64,000 bases of DNA from Halichondria panicea (GCF_963675165.1 NC_087379.1:2298201-2362200), one strand, 5' to 3'; counted from the first letter of the stretch, positions 1 to 20,985 are shown. Notes: generated by a model not told the origin, from the letters alone. Numbers and translations: made by a program.

Positions 1-568
1 GGAAGGGAGGGTAAATAGTTAAGATTTTGTACACTTTTCTCTGCACAAATTGTGCCTAAATTGTATACTAGAGTATGCTTTAGTATACATACTATAATTA
101 TGAAGCTTATGTTCATATAACATAAAAGTGAACTATTACTTTACTACAACTAGGTTGCTACGTGTACATGTACATGTATGACACAAATGTCTATTTGGGT
201 TGAGTTCGGCCCAGGAAGTTATGTGGTCAATAATGTTTATTTATGCTTTATGTGGTGGACGAGTAAGCCAGGTGCTTCTATATGGGAGATGCTAACTTTT
301 AGCTGGTTGGAGCTAATCAGCTCTACAGCATTTAAATAGAAGCGCTATTTAACAAGGAAACCAATGGTATATAAAACTTTACACTTCAGTGAAGTATGAC
401 AAAGTTATGACAACTTTATTTATGACAACTTTATGAAGGTCGAACTCAACACAAATGACTTTAACAGTGTGCAAGAGTCCAGTCAGCGCTATATATATAC
501 CACATGTCACTGTACTTAATCACATGCATGTCACGTGTACCAGCTACCAAGTGTCAGTGTGTACTTAC
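1..568. other. Flank downstream of the last AP3D1 exon found
   Basis: AT-rich DNA containing TACATGTACATGTA runs. I could not recognise the final AP3D1 coding exon (about 25 codons expected by comparison with the family) on the minus strand here. It may be too short to see or lie before position 1. No other gene is supported. Confidence 0.4.
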
Positions 569-3500
569 CTGAGCCTTGAGCAGTATGCAGATGTGGTGGT
601 TGGCAATAGAGGAGCCGTACAAAGAGGCACTCTCATCAATCTTCTCCACTACCATAAGATGGAGGGTCCCTGCAATGGCCGTCAGGGCACTGCTGAAGTC
701 AGGAGTCTGGGAGAACTTGACCTGTGTCAAGTGTGTGTATATGTGTGGTGAGGGGGTATGTGATTGTGTCTACAAAATGAAACCCCTTTTACCGTGCAGT
801 GCTAATTAAGAATCTCCACAAAACTTCTTCTAGACCTCAATTGCTAACATTTTAACCAAAGCATCTGAAATATCTAGTGGTAAACCTCAAAATGCACAAC
901 ACAGTCAACTGTCTCCAACCTGTCTCTATGACCTCGTTAGGTACATTGTACCAACTTACGCTAATAAGAACGCAAAGCAAAGTGTGTGTGTGTGTGTGTG
1001 CTCACCTTAATGGCCTGGGTGTCACAGAGACTGCCCCCTCCCAACCAGTTGGCCAACTGTTGCCTGAGAGATTTCAAAGTAATGATAATGATATTCATGC
1101 TAGAATCACCAGCAATGCTACTGTGCTGTACAACACATCCGGTAGCAATTGTAGTACACACCTGTAGTGAAACCTAGCCCTACAAGTGTCACCCTTTATA
1201 ATAATTATACTGCCAGGTTTATGGGTCCCAAGCCTCCGTGTTTGGACCGGTGTTAGCAGGCCACCTATTTATATATAGCCGCTACTGGTATGCCCAAGGG
1301 CTCTACCCTACAGACAGGTTTCACTGTTTACTGAGTGTGAGGACTCACTGGGAACAAGGCACTGGGCAGATGAATGCTGAGCAGGGGAGCATGATCTTGA
1401 AGTCCAGCTTCTCTCCAGTCGTACCAGTCTCAGACTACAGGGGGGAGGGGGTGATACAATATGTACACTGATAGTGTGATCGAAACACTGTACACCACAC
1501 CAGAGGAGGTACGACAACATCACGTGCATGCGTGGACAATGGAATGTCAATTAACATGCAGCAAAGATGCATGCTGATGATGGGAGGGGCCGTATCTTTA
1601 AACCACACCCACACAACTTTTTGCTGCTATTGATTGACATTCCATTATCTACGCACGTGATGTTGTCGTACCTCCTCTGGTACATGTACCACACACTCAG
1701 TATACTATATAACAATGCCTATGATCTTAGGAAGTTGGAATACACTACTTAGAGCTAAAAATAAATGAGAGCATAAAATATGTGTTTTGGTCAATTTTAA
1801 AGCTGCAAAAACCTTATGCGATTTACTTGTTAAATGCCGCAATTTCAATGGGATTGTAAATAAAGCCAACTAGAGCACTGAAGTGCTAACTCTCGACTGT
1901 TTACTTCAATCAATAAATAGTAGTATGTATGAAGCACGGAAGCTTACTAAGTAGCAAGGCTGACTAAGGAGAAGTAACACGAAATTTCATTGTTCCTGAT
2001 ACAGGATCACTTCAGCTGTAAATACGTACCTCGAAAAGGACGCATGTACAGTGTAGCTACATGTACCAACGTGCAAGTTCAAGCTTCTTACTCAATACTG
2101 TATGAAGTCTAAAAGAAAGGCAATATGCATATGCATGTACAGGTACCCACAATTGAGTTACGAAATAGTAGCTACGTATACCTACCGTATCCAGTACAAA
2201 TGCATACAATACAGTTTCATACTTTGAACCATGTGTACTGACTACCGCTCATACCTTGACCATGTAGGTGGTGGTTCCCCTGAGTTTCTGAGGCATGAGG
2301 AAGCTCTGCACATAGAAGGTGAACTGACACTCGTTGGCTGCCCCGGGAGGTAGCTGGAAGGGTAGCTTCACACTGTCATGGCTGCCAGTACCCATCTGAA
2401 AAGGGGAGAAGACAAACAAACAATACTTCAAAGAGATTCATATTAAACATATTTTTGTTAGGACAACGGACTCCATTTATCAGTAGGTGTAAAGGACGGT
2501 TTAACAATTCCGATCCCCATCACATGTACATGTGTACATCATGACCAAAGGCCACGTAAAGCTTTGACACCTGTCTAAGATACACGCATAGCATCATACA
2601 TGCAGGCTGCATGTGTCACTCACTGGTCTCTCTAGTTTGGTGTTGAGAGAGTCCAACACGTTGAAGTCCAAGGAGACCAGCTGGTGGTCTGTTAGGTTGC
2701 TGCAGGATAGGGGGGGGTTATAGCGGAATGTACATAGGAAAAGTATGGTGTTCAATCGTTGTGTAACAACTCACTGGAAGATTACAGCCACGGTCACCTG
2801 ACCATTGTAGAGCATGTTGGGCCTAGTCTCGTATGTCTGTAAGAGTGGGAGGGGTGAACAGTGTGTCATACTATGCTGGTAATAACCCACCATTTTTATG
2901 TTCTGGTCTTCAGTAAGGAGCTTGAATGAGGAGACAGGCTGAATAGGAAATGGAGGTTTATTGAGCAATAAAAGCACTAAAAACACACATGTAGACACGT
3001 ATTACACAACAATGAATCAGAATAATTTGTAGAATGAGTGATCTCTCTACCTCTTTAGGAGCCTCTATATCTAGTCCCATGAGCTCTGAGCCGGTTGCCA
3101 CGGCAGCAGTGACAGGTTGCTCTTCCTCTCCTTCTTTGTTCCTCCTCTTCTTTCCTTTACTATCCTTTTTGGTCTTCTGTAGTGGCACCAAAAAAGAATT
3201 AACTTTGTCACTATTTTGCACCAACGTGGACACAAGGGTTCAGCTACATTGTACAGTGCATATACATGTACCTTCAGGGGGGCCGAGGGGGGTAATTTGT
3301 CCCCCCTAGGATCAGGCTTAATAGGCATTTGTACTGCTATAATTTGAGCTAAAATTGCACCAGAATCAATCTAAGGCCCTCAAATATCCAATTTTTCCGG
3401 GGGAGCATGCCCCTAGACCCTCCTATAGTTTGACGTGCACTGAAGTATACGCTGCGGGGGGTTTTCCCCCCTGACCCCAAATCCTGGATGCAGCCCTGTG

Positions 3501-6500
3501 TATAACCTGTAAAATAGACTCATTGACAAGTCAAATAAATTAGTGCATAAAACTAGCACCCCAGAGTCTGAGACATAGGTACAGGTACAGGTGTACATAT
3601 AAGGTTGGTTATTAGAGACAATGTACATGTATATACTATTACCTTCTCTCCTTTCTTCCTTCTTTTCTTTCCTGCCTCCTCTGTCGTGTCCTCAGCAGCA
3701 GCTGGGGGTGGTGGTGGCTGTTTGGGTGTGTCTGATTTGGCATCAGAGGACTTATCAGGACCTGAGAGCCAGAAGTCTAGGTCGTTCAACTCTCCTGTGA
3801 GGGTGGGATAGAGAGGAGTGATGAGTACATGCACCACATGACATTGGTACACCCATTTGACACAATATTGTGCATGCAGTTAAAACTTAAAATCTCATAG
3901 TTTTTCTTTTCTAAGTTGGATAGAACACTTCCTTTAGCCAATCAAATTGCAGTATTTATGGCAAACATGATCTAAAGTCATGTAGAATCATTCGCGAAGA
4001 ATTCAGTTGTTCTACATACTTGGAATTGGTAATGAAAACCCATGCACCATAACTTGACAAAACACAGTCATGAGTGTGATTATAGAGTGACTAAGACTTA
4101 CATACTATAGGGTCACTCCGTACAGGTCATACACACAAGCAGCCCCACATACACCAACACAGTCCTTCTCTCGAATATCACTCTTCCTACAGTCTTAGTA
4201 TTGCCATGCACACACACTAACCTTCCTCCTTGCTCTCTCCCACTGGCTCTGGTTGGTCCACAGTGGTGTCCACAGCTGGTGGCTCCTCCTCTACCTCTCC
4301 CACGTCTATCAGAGAGGCCTTCTTGCCGCCCTTCTTCTTCTTTCCTCTTTTCCTGCCTTCATCACCCTCAATCTCATCTTCAGCCATTTCCTGTATAATG
4401 AGATTGTCCTCTCTGAGCAATATGTATACTAGCAGGTGTGAGACTTAAAATTCACAGGAAGTAAGATATTACATTGAATCTATGGAATTATCATTCACCT
4501 TCTTCTTTCTTCTCTTCTTCTCCTTCTTTGAAGGCTATAAAAAATGATAATGGAGATTGAATTTAGTGATTTTATGTACATGTACGTATTTATATGTAAG
4601 CACCCTACAAAAATGTAACAAGCAATTCAATTCAGCACCCACCTCCTCCAGTTTGCCCTCCTCTGTTGTGTCCATTGGTGCCACTACTCTATGGGAGCGC
4701 ACAGGAAGCATTTCATCATCTCTCAGTGGACTGTGGAGTGGGTGGAGAACAAGTACATTCAGCATTGACTATAATTCATTGTACATTTGCATGTACGATA
4801 AATAGTAGCACACAGTCACTCAGGCCTTCATTTTGCAATGAGAGGGCAATATTACAGCTTGAGAAATGAGTGAGCTGTGAGAGGGGAGGGGGAGCCGGCT
4901 ATCTGTGTGCCATTGTACACAAATATCTATACATTCTTAGGCACTATTTGAAGCAGCTTGAACGACGGCCTCTCTCACCTAATGGAACATTGCTTTTAAT
5001 CGCCTGCTGATCGAACACACAAAATGACAGCTTTAAGAAATATTTACGTATGGAACAGAAAGAGTAGACGAAGGTCAATCAGCTTGTAGAATAGCTATAT
5101 GCAAATGCTATGTATACATTGAGTGTTTTTCATTACAACGCAATTTGTCAATTCCCAGGGGGTGATGTGTGACCCTCCCCTAAATTAACCCTGACACCTG
5201 GCCACCATAAAAAGCCTGAATAAAGAGGTACAACAAACAGCTCACTCACGCATCAAGGTTCTGATCCAAGGCATTGAACCGCTCGTCTTTTACGACTGCC
5301 GCCACCGCTCCTTTCTTCTTCTTCTTCTTTCTGTCCTCATCAGAAAGATCCACCCCCTCTGGGAGTTCTTCCACCGCAGTGTCTACTGTCGGCCGGGGGG
5401 CAATCACCTCTTCATCTGAGCTATCCTCTTGTTGACCTTTCTTGCCACGTCTCTTCTTTTTCTTTCTTCTGTCCTTCTTTGAGATAGGAGTCTTCAGTGA
5501 AGGGTCATCTGCAATTAGCAGAACGCACGTAATTATCACAGAGCCAATTAGCAACAAAATGATGGACCAAAATGTAGTATAACACAGTAAGTAAGTACTG
5601 AGTACAGCCATGCACTCCTGGTACAGCAAAGGGATTATTTTTGTAGGATACTTGAGGAATAACTTCTTTTAACATACAGATCTATATCGGAAAGCTTGTA
5701 TGGAGATTTGAGACTTCTTATTCAGTACCAGTATAGTATTGCATACATACTCACCAATGACCAAGGCTACTCCCAGCTCCAGTTTGCTGACGGGGATGTT
5801 GCTGACGTCCATTCTACTGGCCAGTCCAGAAGACTCGTCGGCTCTGGCAGGAGTGGAGGACTTGGACGAGGGCTTCAGATAGTGAGGGTTGCTCATCTGG
5901 TCTTGCAGACGCTGCTCTCGACGCTGGGGGGGGGTGGAGTTAGGGAATTGAAGGGTTACATGTACGTACATGTAGGTGCAGGTAGTTTTCAATACTGATA
6001 GATTAGTTGTACTGTGTGTACATGTACAGGCCTTAATGGCTAACAGTATTCATTATCTCTGCCTTGTTTTACACCTCCAATGCCAAACGTCTCAGCTACA
6101 TGTGTGTAGTCATCATCAGTGGAAAAATAAGACTGTTGAATAATACCCACATATTCAACACACCTTCTCCATCTCCAGCTCTTCCTCTTTCTCCTCCTTA
6201 TTCCTCTTCCGTCTCTTGCCCTTGCTCATGGGACTCTTGTCTCCACCCATTGTCCCCCGTGTGCTGGACGGCTCCAACAAGAAGCCCAGTTCATCCTTGA
6301 ACTCATTATCACTCTCAGGGGGAGGCTCATAGATCCACTTGTCCAGGTCCAGGCTGCACAGAGGTGGGAGGGGGGGGGGGGGAGAGATACAACTCAACAT
6401 ACTTCATGTACTGTAAGTGCTAAACATTATAACTATCAAAATGACATATGTACATGTACAGGGGGAAAGGGGGATATCCCCCCCCCCTAAAATTTGCATT

Positions 6501-9500
6501 CAGGTATTAGATGGGGTCCATAGCTGGCAATTTTACATACTAACAGGGTATTGAAATAACAGTTGACCTTCTTTTCTAGTTACTTTTCTTATCTACTTCA
6601 AAATCCTGTATGACACCCTGATGTATTATCAGCAAAGCCAATCCCTGAATATGAACAGTACATGTACATGTATCCTCTAGAGGACTAACACTAATAAATA
6701 CGTGTGCTGGTTAGAATACACATTACTCACCCCTCGGGTATTGGCACTTTCTTCTGAGCGTTTGAGGCGACTGGCTTGAGGTCCCCTGCAAACAGGCTGA
6801 CCAACTCATCGGCCACGGCTGCTCCCTTGCCCTGCAGCTTGACAATGTACTTCATGAGTTGCAGGATGCAGCATGCTCTCTCCTGGACCTCCAGGTCACC
6901 AGACTGGATGAAGATAGGTAGTCTCTCCACCAGCATGGCACCCACCTCCTCTAGAGCCTCGGAGGTACCCTGAGGGGAGAAAGGAATACAAGGTATTAGC
7001 AAAGCAAGAGTTTGTAATGCAGAAAAAGCACCCACTTTATTATTATTCACTTCTTAAGGTAGTGACTCAGACGCTAGAGAAAGAATTTTAATTGTACAAT
7101 GTAATTCTTTTTGCGGCATACATGTACAGTGTAACATGTACTGTAACAGTACATTAATTCGCACATTAAAGAGTACTACTGTAAATACATGAATACATGA
7201 TGTAAAAGATTTGCGCAACCCGACTAAAGAGGTTCATGATGAGGGACTCACCTCGGCCTCAGCAGTGACCAGGATACTGGAGTACAGCTTGACCAGGTTC
7301 TGCACAAACACGGCTTGGATGTGAGCAGGCAATGCCGTCACCTTGGGGTTGAGTAGAGCATCGAGACTGGCTCTAGGGTCACTCAAATGCTCCGAGAATT
7401 CTCCCACTATCCAGGCAGCTGCGTACAAGACCTCACAGATCCCCTCACTCTGTGTGCTGCCTACAAAGAGGTGGGTATTCTCTAGAATGGTAGCCATTTG
7501 ACGGACAGCAAAGGAGCGGACATCTTTGACACGAATAGTCACGTCCAGCATCTGAGCCGCAATCTGTTTGCCATGACGGGTGCCCTCGAATTTTGTCATC
7601 TCCACAAGCACAGTGATGTACCTGTGTGGTCATGTGATATTATATGATAGTCATGTGATAATGATTATGGGGGGGTCATTCGACTATGAGCATGTGATGG
7701 CTTTATAGCTTACCACTCAAAGTTGGTGATGTACTGGTAGTTGTTGTGTGAACAGATCATGATAATCTTTGACAGCACCTCATCACGATAATCTGCGCAA
7801 GTGAGTAAAAACAAACATCTACAATAAGCTATTGTGGTCAGGTGCATGATCTAATTTATCAGTAAACGTATGATTTCAAAACCCAGAGATAAGGGTGGAC
7901 AGGGTCGGTAGGAATAAAAGGCCAGCAACAAATTATTGTCATCAAACCTGGAATTATAGGTCATACTGAATAGATATCTCATAGCCAGCCCATGCATGCA
8001 ACCACTGATCATTTTACCAGGTATACCATGGCATGCATACACAACCACTCACTGGCACTCTCAGAGGTGTCCATGTGATTGATGAGCTTCTTGACAATCT
8101 CCACAAGGTTCTTCTTGGACACCATTCCAGAGATGAGGTCCAGAGCTCTCAGTCTAATAGAGTCATCGCGATCCTCCAGACACTCAAGGATCAGGTCCCT
8201 GTGGTGGGTAAGGATCATGCATTACACAACTAACAATTGGTCGTGCTCAAAAGTAAAAAGTACATGATTTACTGTAGGTAGCACAAATCCTCTCCTCTTT
8301 ATGTACTGTGGAATTTTGTCAAAATTACTCTTAGACACAGTGCGAAAATTGTTTACAAAGGTCCCTCTTGGGCAGACAAGCAGTGGGTGTCATAAAAATA
8401 CAATGTAGGTGTTGCTGTTTTTTTTTTACGGAGGGTGGCCTGGATATAGTGTAACCATAACTATAACTGAGACGTTGTAACATAACGTGTACAGTCCTAG
8501 CTACTGTACCAGTGTTTCACACAGTCAGTATGAATCGACTTACTTGTGCTGTTGGACTATCTTTGGCTGTGCCTTGAGTATCTTGGCCATGGCCAGGAGG
8601 CCCAGATACTTGAGGTTCTGATCACTATCCTCAATGAACAGTCGCAGCTTGGACACACACAGCTGCACAGTGAGGAGCACAGTGTTAAACATGCACACGT
8701 TACAGCTAGGATTACAATCTACAATCTATATCGAACTATACACCAGTATACACATGTTGTTCAAAAGAAAATGCTGATTTATTGAATACGTAAGTACCGT
8801 ATATCTTCTAATTTATCGGACAGCAAAAAATAATTATTTTGGAAATTGTCCGGGTATAATTGGAACAGATTTTTATAGAGCATGCGAAGTGTCCGGAATA
8901 ATTAGAACAAGCAAGCAGCTGCATGCGAGCTAGCTAAGTTTAATAGAACAAGGTACGACTGAATAGTTGCACTAACTATCTAAAACTAGCTACTCAAAGC
9001 TATCTAACTGCAGCACTCCAAGTCTTACTTGCCGTCTATGAATGGTAACTCAACTTTTCAAGGTATTGTCCGGATATTTAGAACAAATGTAATATTAAAG
9101 TACTGGAGTGTCCGTTGTATTAGAACAACGAAAATTGCCCAAAAGAGTGTCCGGGGTAATTAAAAGTGTCCGATAAATTAGAAGATATACGGTAATTTAT
9201 AACTGGAAAGTTAATAAAAAGCGTCTTATTAGCCTAATAATTTGCCGTTGGTAAACACATACATGTACATGCACAGAATTGAAGCGCAGTAAAATTAATG
9301 ACGCCCACACACTCACTACAGTAAAACACACACTCGGCTCGGATAATAATACTAAACCCTAGCCTCAATCCCAGGCCGCACTGGAGGACTTGTGAAGGAG
9401 GCTAACTAAACCCCTGCACTATTGACCTGTATAGAGGCGGTGTGGTTGGGCAGGCCAGTGATAACAGTGGAGATGCACTCATAGAGCAGAGACATGGCTG

Positions 9501-11561
9501 TAGTGCTATGGATGAGGTTGGTGAGCGGTTCCACTAACTTCTTCCCAAGCCGAGGCTCTAGAGGCATCAGGGCTCCAAACTGACGAGGGGGGGAAGGATG
9601 GAGTCAGTGACACACAGAGTTGTACACAATTATTATGGTGTAGTTAAATTCTATATTCACCTTGTTTCTACCAGGAGTGCATGAATATACTACTCAATAA
9701 TTATACCAAGTCTATTTGTATATATTCTAAAAATGAACCAACTTTGAGGGCCCTTAACATAAATATAGAGCATTCAGTTTCAAAGTGTTCTGTACAAGCT
9801 CTTGGTGTTGGTGTGTTCACATTGAGTCAATGTACACCCACCAGCTTGATGATCTTGATGAGCATCCAGTTGTTGGTGGAGCTGGTCATGAGCTTGAAGA
9901 AGGTGGGGGCCAGAGAGAGGTAGTTGTGAGGGTTCTTACGGGCCAGCTCACAGATCACACTCACAGCAGCCGATTGGACGCCTGTAATTGTACAGTACGT
10001 GTATGTAAAACAGAGGATTCTTCACTAAGGAAACACAATTTAAGTACATTCACTTCATTACTGCGGAAACAACACACTGTAAAGTTCGCACTATGCTAAC
10101 ACAGTGGGTAGGGAGTGCCCCTTGAACTACTCACCAACATCAGGGTCGTCCAGTTTGTCCTTGAGTCGTGGGAAGGCAGGACGGAGGGCATCAGGAAAAG
10201 CCAGGAACACCTGAGACAGGGAAGAGGGAGGGAGGTAAATAATGAACAACTTCATCAAGTATGTAACAAGCAGCAACGTAGCTCAGCTAGGGTCGTTAAT
10301 GGTATAAGCTATTGTACATGGATTGCTCATAAAAGTGCTTGAATATTAATTGTTACCCAAATTGTGGAAGACATTCCCAAGAAACCAGATAGTGATTCAG
10401 TCAGTCTGAGGCACTACAAGACTGTTTCAATAATAGGATGTGTAAACACTACTTTAGAGAGAGGATAGAGGCATTTTCTAGTCAACTTGATCTCCACCCA
10501 CTCACCTTGTACATAACATAGATGGCCTTCTTCTTGAGGAAAGGTCGACTGGAGGACATGAGAGCAAGCACATCGTTAGCCAGGTCCCGAGCCAAGTCAG
10601 GCGTGATGAAGCATGCCAGCCCAGTGAGTGCCAATCCAGCATCGTACTGGTTAGAGGCGGAGATGTCCTTACGAATCATGTTAGTGGTGAGCATGACCAC
10701 ATCAAGATCCTTATGGAAGCACTGGGTGGCACCAAGGTAACCTATCCTCTGTGAGTGTGTGTGTGCGTGCGGAGGAGGGGCTTAACTAACCGACGAACAA
10801 TTTCCAACAAAATCGAGCACGTTGAAATTCGAAGTGGGAATCAAGTCCATAGAAATTGCTCATACTGTACGAACATGTACATGTACACTGTATTAATAAT
10901 GCATGTGTATTTGGGCACAAACTTTGTAAGTGAACTTTGTGGAGCTCATGACTTCAATCATGTTGAACGCTGCCCAACTGATATCGTAGCCCATCATCTG
11001 GAGCTGTAGGGGTTAAAAAATGACTTACACACTGAGACAACGAGAAGGTGACAAGGGAGTTAATGGTACACACATACAAAAACAATAGCCCAGGCAATTG
11101 TTCACATTCTCTCCAACACACTCTACAAGTACATCATGTGACACCATTCAACTCCTTATGGGAAGGCTATGTGCACTGCAATGAATAATAACATCAGCCT
11201 AGCAACACAGTGTTCTCAAGCCACACCTCAAAGCAGCATTGAACATGTGTGTACAGACAAACTGAAACTGGAAATATAAATTAATTACTGTACTGGAAAA
11301 TCAAATTATATTTACTGGGAAAGTTACTGTACATGAGATATGTACAATGAAATCCTTTACATGTAGTAACAGACAACTATGAGGAAATATAATTACATGT
11401 TGGTCATACACTTACGTACAAAAGTAAGATTCAGACCAGATGTAGAACTAACAACTAAACTTACATAGGTGAGCTTTGAGATGGCGTTGGCTTTGACAGA
11501 CATGTCTCCCAGCTTTAGCTCCTTCTTGATGTCAGTCATGGCCTGAGCAATGAAGTGGTGC

Positions 11562-11593
<32 letters not shown>

Positions 11594-11891
11594 CGTATGT
11601 TAGTTTGTGATGATGATACATGATTTCAGTTGATTGAGAACTACATGTATACGTTTCCAATTACAATGCTTTAATGCACGAATGCAACGGCGCCGTGGTA
11701 TATATTCGTGCTCTGCAGCTCTGCATGCACAAGGCAGAACCACAATGTATGCTTCTTAAACCACTGCTCTAACCTACCAAAAGGAGGTGACCCTATATCA
11801 ACATTGACTTGCACACACTCCTAGAGCTCACCTCAGAGCCTTTGTGGGCTCGAATGCCCCTCACTAGGTCACCCAGACTCTTTTCAAACAT
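569..11891 (-). CDS. AP3D1: AP-3 complex subunit delta (C-terminal exon missing from model)
   Basis: Large subunit of the AP-3 adaptor that sorts cargo from endosomes/Golgi to lysosome-related compartments. Twenty-seven exons read in frame (minus order): 11832-11891, 11465-11560, 10923-11003, 10506-10748, 10135-10210, 9842-9981, 9427-9579, 8544-8662, 8053-8198, 7714-7792, 7252-7621, 6731-6969, 6164-6353, 5755-5923, 5250-5508, 4643-4730, 4499-4534, 4222-4390, 3643-3794, 3051-3176, 2891-2938, 2775-2836, 2624-2699, 2255-2395, 1349-1434, 1006-1063, 569-721; 1205 codons in all. The start MFEKSLGDLVRGIR matches the delta N-terminus. Residues about 1-600 are the adaptin helical trunk (ALTGLACFITPDLARDLAND, EGTRHGKQIAAQML), about 600-1010 a Lys/Glu-rich hinge, about 1010-1205 the appendage (KLPFQLPPGAANECQF). 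The hinge is split into many small exons, one of only 12 codons. The last exon ends at a good donor (GTAAGT), so a short final exon must lie below position 569 or outside the window. Family assignment is firm; individual hinge junctions are slightly less so. Confidence 0.95.
1500..1681. repeat. Foldback element in AP3D1 intron
   Basis: A stretch starting CCAGAGGAGGTACGACAACA is repeated in inverted orientation ending TGTTGTCGTACCTCCTCTGG, with arms of about 50 bp continuing through CACGTG and a GGAATGTCAAT segment. The centre holds ATGCATGCTGATG. Non-autonomous inverted-repeat transposon is the likely class; no clear target duplication was seen. Confidence 0.7.
3277..3500. repeat. hAT-like MITE (tentative)
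   Basis: The segment starts CAGGGGGGCCGAGG and ends with the complement of CAGGGCTGCATCCAGGAT, with GGGG/CCCC-rich subterminal regions. CAGGG ends and a G-rich subterminus are usual in small hAT elements. Target duplications are not convincing. It lies in the AP3D1 intron between exons 3051-3176 and 3643-3794. A similar G-rich block with a CACCCTG end occurs near 6457-6622. Confidence 0.35.
8805..9194. mobile_element. MITE, TACCGTATATCTTC terminal-repeat type
   Basis: About 390 bp in the AP3D1 intron between exons 8 and 7. The ends are perfect inverted repeats: TACCGTATATCTTCTAATTT at the left, and its reverse complement ending GAAGATATACGGTA at the right. Inside are several copies of GTCCGG/AGAACAA motifs. 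A second copy in opposite orientation lies at about 49041-49635. No open reading frame, so non-autonomous. Confidence 0.8.
9360..9404. mobile_element. TAGCCTC foldback MITE with 9-bp target duplication
   Basis: A 45-bp element begins TAGCCTCAATCCCAGGCC and ends GAGGCTA. It is flanked on both sides by the same 9 bases, ACTAAACCC (9351-9359 and 9405-9413). It sits about 22 bases into the AP3D1 intron, just past the donor of exon 9427-9579. Confidence 0.85.
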
Positions 11892-12145
11892 CTTTCAAAC
11901 CTCAGCACACAGGTAATAGAGAGTTCAGTTCCTTCTTCTGTTCCTTGGGGTAGAGAAGAGATCTCGATAACGTCACACACACAGCTAGCTAGCTATAGGC
12001 GCTAGGCACATGACAGGTGGGCGGGGCTGATTGCTGTAATCAGTGTTGCAAATCTCTCCAGGAATGATTGATTATTCACGTGTTTTTGCAAGTAGATTTA
12101 CAGTTTGTTTGTGTAGCCAGCAGCAGCTAGCTAGCTATAATCAGT
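11892..12145. promoter_or_regulatory. Shared head-to-head promoter region of AP3D1 and the acyl-CoA synthetase gene
   Basis: The two start codons point away from each other and are 254 bp apart, so both transcription starts and 5' UTRs must fit here or overlap. Visible features are a CACGTG-like run (TTCACGTGTTT), a GGGCGGGG box and TAGCTAGCTA repeats. No TATA box can be assigned with confidence. Confidence 0.5.
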
Positions 12146-18760
<6,615 letters not shown>

Positions 18761-20669
18761 TGCAGTCACTACTAAACCGCATCTTTTCATTATGTGCACT
18801 AATGTAGTTTAACAGACTTTTGGACTATCATCCAGCCTTTGTACCATGTTTGTAATTCGCTGTGATAAATTAATGTTAAAACTTGCTTGATGCATGGTTT
18901 GTCCTATTAATTAATTAACAAGAATGAATGGACCATATATGGGCGGGGGGGGTCATGGCGTCGTTATAGTATTGTGGCCACTATTAATTATAGCTGTAGG
19001 TCTGCATGAGCATGCAGGAGCACATGTGCTCCTGGTCTGAGATAGCAATTAAAGTGAGGGATTTTTATGGATTAATTAAGCTGAAGCTATATAAAATTAT
19101 GCTTAAATCATGAACAGAATTCAGTTTCTTGCACTATATATGCATGGCTGTCTGCATGTCTATCTGTCAATAATCACTATTCAGTACTATAATAGCATGT
19201 GTATATAATGTTCTATTATCTATCTATGGTTCTTCTATTATATCAAACATGTTTTGTGGGTGGGGCTTTCCAGCATACGTCATACTGAGCATGCGCAAAA
19301 ATAATAAATCTCCAAGTGTTTACAAAATGGGGCTAAATTAACCCCCTTGATTTTTTTGTCCCAGAAATGTTTCTTTGGAGGTTGGCACCTATATATGCAA
19401 CAACCTAATCTCATGACAATGAGTAGATCTCCTATCAAGACCTTAATTCTGTATACACCCAGGTATATATACATAAACTATAGCATTTGTGTTGAGAACA
19501 ACACGCAGACACATACACAATATAATTATGTACTGCTTTTATACTGTGCTTCCTTTATGACGTCTATACAGATGCAAAGTAAATATTATTTTACTCCACT
19601 GTAAACAGGAACTATTCCTTATATGGGGATACATGTGACTTCCTACAAGACTCGCAAACCACTTGTATCAGTCTCGTTGGAGTTGCTATTAGGTAAGTTT
19701 CCATGTACAGCTATATAGGTATAGTGTTTTAATTAGCATGAAAACATGCAGTGTCATAGTCACTGTGCATGTATTTCATAACCTAATAATGATTAACTGG
19801 TATCATTTTATGTTTAATTCAAAAAGCGGAAGTGTAAATGATGTTCAGCCAAAAATTACAAGCAGTATAAAATTATAATAGGGCCTATAGCTAGAGGGAG
19901 CACGTATACAGTGCGTGTAATTGTTATAATCACCACTATAGGTATTGTGTGCGCTCTATAATTATAAAATGCACAATAGCTGGTAGCAATGTGAGCTTCC
20001 ACATAATAAGTCTATTGTTGACATTATACCACAAGACCAGTATATCCATGCAAAAATCAAGTTGGTGAAGCTGCCAGTTCATTTTGACCTATATACTTTG
20101 TGGTGAGCATTGACTTAATTGACATGTTAATTAGGCCGTGGATTCAAGTATCTTATAACGTTATAAGAAATTCATGAGCTATAATTATGACCGTATTATA
20201 TTCATAGCCAGGTTCTATATGAGAAAACTGGTCTATTACATTAAAAAGCATTTTCAGTCCTGTGAAACAATCATAACAGCTACCGTAGAAACTGGATTAT
20301 TAGCGCTTACTCGACTATAAAAGCGTATCTTTATTTTAAGCTCATGCTCAACTGCGGGCTTTTTATACTCGAATTGAATTATAGAAAAATATTATACAGC
20401 CCCGGCGTGCACAGTTTCAAGTTGTTTTTTTCATTTGTTCAAGAAAGTAGAAAAGAGCCATGCTTGAGAGCTTGCAACTCCAGTAAGGGACGTCGAATGG
20501 TCAACGCTTGGACCAAGAATGCTCTTGAGTATCTGTAAGAGTCAACGTGTTTCTTCAACTACAATGAAGCTCTTTGATGGCTGTAAAATCCTTGTTCTTT
20601 TCGCAGTCTGCATCATGGATTGAATTGTTGCTAGGGGGAGGTCCTTTTATAGTGCTGCGGTCACGTAGT

Positions 20670-20985
20670 ATATACAGTCTAGAAAGTAGAATACCAAAAA
20701 TGTGTGAGTAGTTGTACTTAAATGTAAATATCTTATGATTGGAACATTTCTAAGAAATTCTGCTGAATGATACCATTGTGTTGGCGAATGAATAAGCTAT
20801 ATCAACATATCCAAAAGTATTTCCATGACTGGGTTTGTGGTGATTACTAAAACAGTAAACAATTGTTATAGTGTGGTAATCGGTTAGGGAGAGAATCAAC
20901 GGTTTCCAGCTAAGGTTTGAATCTTTGTCACAATATCTATAGATAGTTTGGCTATCTTATGAAAGATTCAATGTTGCTTAAATAT
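20670..20985. mobile_element. Partial copy of the inverted-repeat transposon at 48851-50478
   Basis: The first part (GTTGTACTTAAAT, GGAACATTTCTAAGAAATT, GAATGAATAAGCT) matches 48920-49027 directly. The second part (ATCACAATATCTATAGATAG-like stretch, TAATCGGTTAGGG) matches 50190-50345 in reverse. It lacks the elements nested in the longer copy. Confidence 0.55.
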
